64,000 bases of DNA from positions 47,566 to 111,565 of the forward strand of contig JAHDCC010000001.1 in assembly GCA_020630065.1 (NCBI GenBank). The letters are read 5' to 3'. Positions within the stretch are counted from its first letter, which is position 1. Each line of letters opens with the position of its first letter. The translations under genes and the position numbers were made by a program. Source of the DNA: Acidimicrobiales bacterium (GTDB taxonomy: Bacteria; Actinomycetota; Acidimicrobiia; Acidimicrobiales; SZUA-35). This document shows, one piece after another, positions 52,515 through 59,359 of the stretch. Below the pieces are notes generated by a model. The model was not told where the DNA came from. It worked only from the letters and a program-made list of their open reading frames with translations, and ran no database searches.

Positions 52515-53573
52515 TCAAGCTTTCTTTCTCCCTGAAGCAAGTCCAAGAGCCAGAAGAATCAGCAGAACGACAGAGCTGATCAGAAAAGGGAACAAAAGTC
52601 CGGGGTTCAGTAGAACTGCTACACCGCTGTCGACTATCGCCGAATTATCGCTGTACTGAAGAAAGCCAAAGAAGACTGAGCCGAACACGGTAAAACAGGT
52701 GAGTATAAACAGAACTTTTGCAACATAGGCATTACTTCGTTCTCGTTTCCTGGCCAAAAGAAAACTGATGTGATTCGCCTCCTCATTTACTACGTCACGA
52801 TGCCATTGATGGCGAACTCTCAGTCTGTAGACATCTATGAGGTACTCGCATAAGTTCCGAACGTCGCCTATGTAGGACTGGCTTCTACCTAAGAAAAGTC
52901 GATGCAATTTATGGAGTCGTACCTTTTCGCTAGACACTCGGCTGAACGAATCGCTAGTGACATCGTCACTATTCGCATCGATATGGCGGCTGACCTGGTT
53001 CTGTTCAATCGCAATTAAATAGAGCCCGCAGGTCTCGTAGAACGACTTTAGACAGGAAATCAAGATGGGGTCACAGGAGTGCTCATCCACACTCTTCATC
53101 TCAGGGGTAATAGTTTGTGCGTTGCCAAGAACCTCTTCGAGAAAGGGAAGGCTTACGATGCTCGCAAAACGGCTGACGTCAAAGTCATAATCTGTTTGGG
53201 TGCATTCGGCAATTTTTTCGAATAGTCGATTCTCGGTATCTTGGATATCTAATTTTTCATCGATTGCGATTCTGTACACGAAGTGGTGTGAATAGATCTG
53301 CTCAAAGTCCGTGTCAAATAGACGGACAGCGAGAATGGTGAGGTCAGTCACATGAAGCTTGATGGGTCCCAAATCAAACTCATACTCCAGATCACTGTGA
53401 TGGATAGATGGGTGGAAATTCTTTTCGAAACTCTCCCGAAACGAATTCGTCATTTTCTGGAGCGGCGCTGTCTGGTTGGGGGCGAGCTCACCATCCAATA
53501 CATCAAGCTCGCTGCCGAAATCGGCAACAAAAGTGAGATAGAGAAATTTGGCCGTTTTATCAGAAGGGTTCAT
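52515..53573 (-). CDS. Hypothetical protein with two C-terminal transmembrane helices
   Basis: A 352-aa protein I do not recognise. The soluble N-terminal portion (about 1-280) is mixed strand and helix with an unusual share of His, Asp and Phe. Two hydrophobic helices follow (about residues 290-312 and 325-346), ending in a basic tail. The base composition is AT-richer than the flanking core genes, suggesting transfer. The ATG at 53573 is used; a TTG at 53600 is in frame. It is convergent with the XRE gene. Confidence 0.55.
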   Translation of the reverse strand: MNPSDKTAKFLYLTFVADFGSELDVLDGELAPNQTAPLQKMTNSFRESFEKNFHPSIHHSDLEYEFDLGPIKLHVTDLTILAVRLFDTDFEQIYSHHFVYRIAIDEKLDIQDTENRLFEKIAECTQTDYDFDVSRFASIVSLPFLEEVLGNAQTITPEMKSVDEHSCDPILISCLKSFYETCGLYLIAIEQNQVSRHIDANSDDVTSDSFSRVSSEKVRLHKLHRLFLGRSQSYIGDVRNLCEYLIDVYRLRVRHQWHRDVVNEEANHISFLLARKRERSNAYVAKVLFILTCFTVFGSVFFGFLQYSDNSAIVDSGVAVLLNPGLLFPFLISSVVLLILLALGLASGRKKA

Positions 53574-53635
53574 GATCCAAGTTCGCCTAGTCTTCGGCAA
53601 TCGATCGACGGCGCCTCGTCGGGCGCAAGAAAGCA

Positions 53636-53803
53636 GTGAAAGCTGGCTTGGTTCACTGGCTCATCTTCGACAGTTTAGGCGACTACTTCGATGATTCCGA
53701 ACATGACGACGTTCTCCAGATTGTTGAGAGACGTCGACAGTCTGTCCAGTCACAAGCAATCAACTCGGGGTCCAAAGCTATGGTGTTGGGTGATGAGCAG
53801 TGA
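53636..53803 (+). CDS. Possible small protein or gene remnant overlapping queA
   Basis: A 55-codon ORF (GTG start, open in frame from 53591) that ends inside queA with an 11-nt overlap. The translation looks like coding sequence, with an amphipathic and acidic pattern (LVHWLIFDSLGDYFDDSEHD, then a basic VERRRQ segment). It could be a short coupled gene or the 3' remnant of a gene lost when the accessory region arose. No family recognised. Confidence 0.35.
   Translation: MKAGLVHWLIFDSLGDYFDDSEHDDVLQIVERRRQSVQSQAINSGSKAMVLGDEQ
53779..53784 (+). promoter_or_regulatory. Candidate -10 box of queA, leaderless
   Basis: TATGGT ends 8 nt before the ATG at 53793. No ribosome-binding sequence is seen before that ATG. 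Confidence 0.4.
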
Positions 53804-54824
53804 CCCAAGCCGACTTGACTATTTCGACTATGACCTACCGGACTCCTACATAGCCCAAACGCCGATTGAACCCCGAGACGCAGCTCGAATGCTGGTCGAT
53901 CTCGCCGGTACTGATGCGGACCCAACTGATTCAACGGTGGGTACTTTGGCCAAACACTTGCAACCCGGTGACATCGTGGTAGTGAACAACACCCGTGTTC
54001 TAGCGGCCCGGTTACTACTGAAAAAAGAAACCGGTGGTAACGCCGAAGTCTTTCTTCTGGAACCAACCGGAGTGGCGAATCAGTGGACGGCTATGGTCCG
54101 TCCGGGAAAACGAATCCAGCCGGGCACGACACTCCTGTTTGAACAAACTCCTATGGTTCAAGTAGGTGAACGGCGTGACGACGGACTGCGAACGGTCACA
54201 CTTCTTGATGATACCGCTATTGAGAAAGCAGGTAATGTCCCGCTTCCTCCATATATTACCGAAACGCTCGACGATGAAGACCGATATCAAACAATGTTCG
54301 CGGAGCGGCTTGGTTCTGTCGCGGCCCCAACTGCGGGACTCCATTTCACACCTGAAGTCTGTCAGTCTCTGAAGGACCGAGGGATAGAGTTGGTTTCGGT
54401 TGAGCTGCGTGTCGGGCTAGCCACCTTTCGACCCATTAGTGCAGACGTAATCGTTGACCACGAAATGCATACCGAGACGTATCATATTGAACCGCAAACC
54501 TGGGATAGGGTGCAGCAAACTAAGCGCGATGGCGGGCGGGTAGTCGCCGTCGGTACCACAGTGGTTCGGGCGCTGGAATCGGCGTCCCAATCAGGCGAAC
54601 TGACCGCCGAAACTTCTCTTTTCATCAACCGCTCGTTTCATTGGAAAACCGTTGATGTGTTGCTAACTAATTTTCATATGCCGAAGTCGTCTTTGCTGGT
54701 GCTTCTAGATTCGTTCGTTCCAGGGCGGTGGAAAGAACTCTACGAATATGCCAAGAATGCTGGGTATCGATTCTTGTCGTTCGGTGACTGTATGTTGGTC
54801 GAGCGTCGAAGCGGGCGGGAATAG
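53793..54824 (+). CDS. queA: tRNA preQ1(34) S-adenosylmethionine ribosyltransferase-isomerase QueA
   Basis: Forms epoxyqueuosine at tRNA position 34 using the ribosyl part of SAM. It is 343 aa from the ATG at 53793, where the family opening RLDYFDYDLPDSYIAQTPIEPRDAARML begins. Other conserved blocks are VVVNNTRVLAARL, APTAGLHFTPEV, HMPKSSLLVLLDSF and AKNAGYRFLSFGDCML. The reading frame is open upstream for 34 codons without homology. The next gene, tgt, acts one step earlier in the same pathway. Confidence 0.95.
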   Translation: MSSDPSRLDYFDYDLPDSYIAQTPIEPRDAARMLVDLAGTDADPTDSTVGTLAKHLQPGDIVVVNNTRVLAARLLLKKETGGNAEVFLLEPTGVANQWTAMVRPGKRIQPGTTLLFEQTPMVQVGERRDDGLRTVTLLDDTAIEKAGNVPLPPYITETLDDEDRYQTMFAERLGSVAAPTAGLHFTPEVCQSLKDRGIELVSVELRVGLATFRPISADVIVDHEMHTETYHIEPQTWDRVQQTKRDGGRVVAVGTTVVRALESASQSGELTAETSLFINRSFHWKTVDVLLTNFHMPKSSLLVLLDSFVPGRWKELYEYAKNAGYRFLSFGDCMLVERRSGRE

Positions 54825-54838
54825 GTGGATAGGACAAA

Positions 54839-55969
54839 ATGGGATCATCAAAGCTGAACGTCGAAATCGATGCCGTTGACGGCAAGGCGCGGGCGACGAC
54901 AATTACGACACAGCGAGGCACGATCCAGACGCCTGTGTTTATGCCGGTGGGAACCAGGGGAGCGGTTAAAACCCTTGACACCGCTGATATGGAGAACCTC
55001 GACACACAAATTTTGCTCGCCAATACGTATCACATGATGGAGCGACCAGGTTCTGAGCTAGTGCAGAAACTTGGTGGGCTTCACGGGTTTATGGACTGGC
55101 AAGGCCACACTTTGACCGACTCTGGTGGCTACCAGATTTTTTCTCTTGAACCGAAGATAACCGAACACGGGGCACGGTTTAGGTCAGTCTATGACGGCTC
55201 TTACGTCGATCTATCGCCGGAACGGTCAGTGGAAGTTCAACAGCAGCTCGGAGCCGACATTGCAATGGTGCTCGACGTTTGCCCGCCGTTGCCAAGTACC
55301 GATCAGTTGGTTCGTGACGCGATGGAACGAACCTTGCGATGGGCGGAACGATCCAAACAAGCCCATTCTTTATCATCTCAGGCACAGTTTGGCATCGTGC
55401 AAGGTGGTGCGAATATTGATATGCGGGCTGAGTCTGCTCAAAAGACGGTCGAAATTGGATTCGACGGCTATGCGATAGGTGGATTGTCGGTTGGGGAGAG
55501 TCGAGATTCTGCTATTCCGGCAATGGCAGCGGCGTTGGCTGAGCTGCCCACCGACCAACCCCGCTATTTCATGGGTCTCGGCGACCCGGTTGGGTTAGTC
55601 GAGGCTGTCTATCACGGGATCGATATGTTCGACTGTGTTCTCCCGACTCGTTTGGCCCGTCACGGAACGGCGTTGTCTTCACAGGGACGGCTCAACCTGC
55701 GAAATTTGGTGTTTGCCGAGGACGACGGGCCGATTGACCCCGAGTTTGATCATCCAATGTCCGCTCGGTACTCACGTGCCTATCTTCGCCACCTGTTGGT
55801 CACAAAGGAACCGACTGCTGGCCGGATACTCACGTTGCATAACCTGGCATGGCTGGCGGATCTGACTAGCCGGATGCGGACCGCTATCGTCGAACAGGAC
55901 TTTGACGCGTTGCGGCGCAAAGTTTGGCAGCAATGGGAGCCGTCAGAAGCTAATGTTCAGGACTTGTAA
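54839..55969 (+). CDS. tgt: Queuine/preQ1 tRNA-guanine transglycosylase, zinc-site variant
   Basis: Exchanges guanine 34 for preQ1 in GU(N) tRNAs. It is 376 aa. LTDSGGYQIFSL keeps the general acid/base aspartate, MFDCVLPTR the nucleophilic aspartate, and the substrate pocket GGLSVGES is intact. The C-terminal zinc knuckle is lost: in the position of the usual C-x-C-x2-C the sequence reads EFDHPMSARYSRAYL (residues 302-316), with Phe, His and Ser replacing the three cysteines; only the distal His (H334) remains. AGGA is 5 nt before the ATG. The fold may rely on other contacts. Confidence 0.92.
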   Translation: MGSSKLNVEIDAVDGKARATTITTQRGTIQTPVFMPVGTRGAVKTLDTADMENLDTQILLANTYHMMERPGSELVQKLGGLHGFMDWQGHTLTDSGGYQIFSLEPKITEHGARFRSVYDGSYVDLSPERSVEVQQQLGADIAMVLDVCPPLPSTDQLVRDAMERTLRWAERSKQAHSLSSQAQFGIVQGGANIDMRAESAQKTVEIGFDGYAIGGLSVGESRDSAIPAMAAALAELPTDQPRYFMGLGDPVGLVEAVYHGIDMFDCVLPTRLARHGTALSSQGRLNLRNLVFAEDDGPIDPEFDHPMSARYSRAYLRHLLVTKEPTAGRILTLHNLAWLADLTSRMRTAIVEQDFDALRRKVWQQWEPSEANVQDL

Positions 55970-56077
55970 CCACATCGTTGTCTCGGGTCCTGTGACGGCT
56001 GATATAACGACTTTGCTGCATTGTCGGCATTTACTGGCTTAGGCCGGTACCGTCTCTGAGTCGGAGGTCCTTTTACC

Positions 56078-56362
56078 GTGGAACAAATTTTACCACTTTT
56101 ACTAATTTTCGGGGTCATGTACCTCGTGTTAATCGTTCCGCAGCAGCGCACGAAACGCAAACACGCTGCCCTTCTAGCTTCATTGACTGAAGGCGACGAA
56201 GTCGTGCTTAATTCAGGTATCCACGGCTTCGTGGGTGCGCTCGAAGAGACCGTTCTATGGCTCGAAGTAGCGAATGGAGTAGAGCTTAAAGTCTCCCGTT
56301 CTGCAGTCGCAGGCAAGGTTGAGGCTCCTTCGGACGACGTGACGGAGGATTCAGACGAGTGA
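56078..56362 (+). CDS. yajC: Preprotein translocase subunit YajC
   Basis: A 94-aa protein with one N-terminal membrane helix (about 3-20) and the conserved RTKRKHAALLASLTEGDEVVLNSGIHGFV region. It associates with SecDF. A GTG start follows GGAGGT at 56063-56068. It overlaps secD by GTGA. Confidence 0.93.
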   Translation: MEQILPLLLIFGVMYLVLIVPQQRTKRKHAALLASLTEGDEVVLNSGIHGFVGALEETVLWLEVANGVELKVSRSAVAGKVEAPSDDVTEDSDE

Positions 56363-58170
56363 AGGTTGGGCAAATAGTAAGCGCCGTCACTATTGTCTTT
56401 CTTTCGATTGCGGGCGGAATATACACATCGGTGTCAGGTAACGAACCGAACCTCGGTATCGACCTACAAGGTGGTGTGTCAGTAGTTCTGGTGCCAACCA
56501 ACTCGGACGATGTTTCCACTGAAGAGCTTGACCAAGCGGTTGAGATTATACGTTCCCGGGTTGACGGTCTGGGTGTGGCCGAACCTGAGATTGCTCGACA
56601 AGGCGACACCATTTCGGTGATCCTCCCGGGTGCTGACCAACAGCAACAAGCCGTGGATGTGATCGGTCAAACCGCCGAGCTTCGATTCCGGCCAGTGCTG
56701 GCCGACACAGGTGTTCCGGCATTTACACCGGGAGGTCCACTTCCTACGACACCTCCAGCAGATCGGCCGACCACCACGGTAGCTCCACCTCCGGCGGCCG
56801 AAGAGCTGAGCGACGGTGAAGAACCTGAAGACGATGGCGCACCAGAAACCACCGTGCCCGAAACCACCGTGCCTGAAGATGAGGAAGAAGAGGCGACTCC
56901 TCCAGTAGCTGACGGCGAAGCCGCAGCGAATACAGACACCGGTATTAGACCAGCCGTTTTCCGTCAAGCCGCCGACCCGCTCGAAGAAGAAGCATCTGAA
57001 GAAGAACCAGCGGAGACCACGGTCGCTGAGGAAGACGCATCTGAAGAAGAACCAGACGAAGAGGCTGGGGTCGAACTCACACCGGAAGATATCGCAGCTC
57101 TGCAAGCTCAATCTTCTGCGGCTGCCTGTGGGTCCCCAAGTCTTACACTGGCAGACGGCGACAACCCTGAGGACGTAGTTTTTCTACCGGACAGTAACGG
57201 CCTGTTGGTTTGTCTAGGGCCCGTCTATCAGAGTAGTGATGACGGTCCGTTGTTAACCGGCAACGCACTAGAAACCGCTCAGGTTGGCCAAAGCGTCAAC
57301 GGAGCTTGGACCGTAAACCCAACCTTCAAGCCAGGCGCTTCAGGAATCGATTTGTTTAATGGAGCGGCGGCTGCCTGTAACGGTCAATCCCCGATATGCC
57401 CAACCGGGCGACTAGCGGCAGTTCTTGACCAAGAAGTAATCTCGGCTCCATCGATTAACGCTTCAAGTTTCTCTCGTGAACGAGTTGAAATTAGTGGAAC
57501 GTTTACCCAAGAAGAAGCAGAGTCTTTGGCTCTACAACTCCGATTTGGTGCACTGCCTGTTGAACTTGAGACCGGGCCGGTTCGTCAGATATCAGCTTCA
57601 ACTGGTGACGATGTGCTCGAAGCTGGTGTGCTTGCCGGCATGATCGGGTTAGGAATCGTTGCGATCTATCTGGTGTTCTACTACCGACTCGCTGGTCTGG
57701 TAGCGATAGGCGGCCTTCTTCTTTCAGGCCTTCTACTTTGGACAATCATTGCTTTCATCGGCGAAAAAGTCGGACTGGCATTGACACTTTCCGGCGTCGT
57801 CGGCCTAATTGTGGCCATTGGTGTATCGGCTGACTCGAACATTGTCTATTTTGAGAACGTTAAGGACTCCTACAGTCAAGGACGCCGTGTTCCGACCGCG
57901 ATCGAGAGAGCCTACCGAAACGCCATTTCGACCATTGTCAAGGCCGACACGGTAAGCCTTATTGCGGCTGTACTTCTATATTTCTTAACGATTGGACAGG
58001 TAAAAGGGTTCGCTCTTTTCTTAGGACTGGGCACGTTACTCGACTTGGTGATTTCTTGGATGTTCATGCGCCCGGCGCTCGCTGCTCTCTCTCGACTCGG
58101 AGCCGCTCAGAAAAACCCTCGACTCCTTGGTCTTCCAGCGAGAGGTAAGGTAGATGAAATTCGGTCCTAA
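56359..58170 (+). CDS. secD: Protein translocase subunit SecD with long acidic extracytoplasmic insert
   Basis: Uses the proton motive force with SecF to pull proteins across the membrane. It is 603 aa. One helix at the N-terminus is followed by the P1 region beginning NLGIDLQGGVSVVLVP and a C-terminal five-helix block with GLGIVAIYLVFYYR and LSGVVGLIVAIGVSADSNIVYFENVKD. Residues about 121-250 are a low-complexity Pro/Thr/Glu insert (TTVPETTVPE, ASEEEP repeats) inside the extracytoplasmic domain. Two 19-bp DNA repeats (56992-57010, 57037-57055) lie in it. It overlaps yajC by 4 nt and secF by 17 nt. Confidence 0.93.
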   Translation: MKVGQIVSAVTIVFLSIAGGIYTSVSGNEPNLGIDLQGGVSVVLVPTNSDDVSTEELDQAVEIIRSRVDGLGVAEPEIARQGDTISVILPGADQQQQAVDVIGQTAELRFRPVLADTGVPAFTPGGPLPTTPPADRPTTTVAPPPAAEELSDGEEPEDDGAPETTVPETTVPEDEEEEATPPVADGEAAANTDTGIRPAVFRQAADPLEEEASEEEPAETTVAEEDASEEEPDEEAGVELTPEDIAALQAQSSAAACGSPSLTLADGDNPEDVVFLPDSNGLLVCLGPVYQSSDDGPLLTGNALETAQVGQSVNGAWTVNPTFKPGASGIDLFNGAAAACNGQSPICPTGRLAAVLDQEVISAPSINASSFSRERVEISGTFTQEEAESLALQLRFGALPVELETGPVRQISASTGDDVLEAGVLAGMIGLGIVAIYLVFYYRLAGLVAIGGLLLSGLLLWTIIAFIGEKVGLALTLSGVVGLIVAIGVSADSNIVYFENVKDSYSQGRRVPTAIERAYRNAISTIVKADTVSLIAAVLLYFLTIGQVKGFALFLGLGTLLDLVISWMFMRPALAALSRLGAAQKNPRLLGLPARGKVDEIRS

Positions 58171-59239
58171 TGCCACAGTGACAACGATGGATTTTCGTTC
58201 GAAGTGGCGAATTTCCATCCGAGTATCAGCCATACTTTTCGCCCTTTCAGTAGGTCTTCTACTCTTTCGTGGCCTAAACCTCGGTATCGAGTTTGAGGGT
58301 GGCGGAGTTTGGGAAGTCCCAGTAGCCGACGACGTGTCTGTTGCTGACGGACGAGACGCCGTGAGTGGAATCGTTGACGACGCTCGCGTTCAAACGGTCG
58401 AAAACAATGACGGCCAAAAATTTGTGCGGGTCCAATCGAAACAGACCGATGATGCCATCAGCGCCGAATTGGTCGCTGCTCTCGACGAAATTGGCGGAAC
58501 GCCTGAAGTGTCGAAAGTTGAGGCGAGCTGGGGTCAGCGAATCACAAGTAAAGCTATTGAAGCCCTTGCCGCATTCTTTGTAGTTGTTGCGCTGTATCTT
58601 GCCTGGCGCCTGGAATGGCATATGGCGTTGGGTGGACTTATAGCGGTCGCCCACGACCTGTTAATAACTGCTGGAATCTATGCTGCATTCGGTTTCCAGG
58701 TGAGTCCGGCCACAGTCATCGCATTGCTGACTATTTTGGGCTATTCGTTGTACGACACGGTTGTGGTCTACGACAAAGTGCTCGAGAACCAAGAAGATCC
58801 AGAAGTCAACTTTCAAGGTCCGACAGCGGTCATCAACCAATCGATGAACGAAGTGTTGGCACGTTCGGTAAACACGACGATAACAACAGTTATGCCAGTA
58901 CTGTCGATGTTGGTCGTCGGGGTGATCCTGCTGGGTGGTTCGGCTTTGTTCGACTTCGCCCTAGCCCTGTTCATAGGTTTGCTGCTTGGAACCTATTCGT
59001 CGATTTTCGTCGCCGCACCTACCTTGGCTTGGTTCAAAGAACGAGATGTTGACCCGTCGGACAAACTATTATTCACCGACAAACCGCTGAATTCTGCTGA
59101 CGCTAAGAAAGCTGAAGTTAACACTGGGGTCAAGAAATCGGCTTCCCGTGTCGATGAAACAAAGACGAAAACGGTTTCACAAACTGCTAATCGGACACAA
59201 CCTAAACCTCGAAAGCAGCGTCGTAAAAAGCGGTCGTGA
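58154..59239 (+). CDS. secF: Protein translocase subunit SecF
   Basis: Partner of SecD, 361 aa with six transmembrane helices. GLNLGIEFEGGGVWEVP is the first periplasmic motif and ILGYSLYDTVVVYDKVLEN the RND-family motif in the membrane. The last 50 residues are a Lys/Arg-rich cytoplasmic tail (KPRKQRRKKRS). The ATG at 58154 lies inside secD. Confidence 0.94.
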   Translation: MKFGPNATVTTMDFRSKWRISIRVSAILFALSVGLLLFRGLNLGIEFEGGGVWEVPVADDVSVADGRDAVSGIVDDARVQTVENNDGQKFVRVQSKQTDDAISAELVAALDEIGGTPEVSKVEASWGQRITSKAIEALAAFFVVVALYLAWRLEWHMALGGLIAVAHDLLITAGIYAAFGFQVSPATVIALLTILGYSLYDTVVVYDKVLENQEDPEVNFQGPTAVINQSMNEVLARSVNTTITTVMPVLSMLVVGVILLGGSALFDFALALFIGLLLGTYSSIFVAAPTLAWFKERDVDPSDKLLFTDKPLNSADAKKAEVNTGVKKSASRVDETKTKTVSQTANRTQPKPRKQRRKKRS

Positions 59240-59359
59240 TATCCCGTGGCAAGGGTGCTATCGTTGGTATTCTAAGTTAGGCGAAAATCTAGGCTACGGT
59301 AACTACATGGACGGCACGTTGTTTCATCCCTCGAACAACCCGAACAGGCTAATGTAACG

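Noticed and set aside
56479..57111. A 210-aa minus-strand ORF opposite secD
   Set aside because: It is a Phe/Arg/Cys-rich mirror of the repetitive acidic insert of SecD.
59148..59357. A 69-aa ORF spanning the secF end and the relA gap
   Set aside because: More than a third of it is a frame-shifted shadow of the Lys/Arg-rich secF tail; only its last 16 codons are outside secF.
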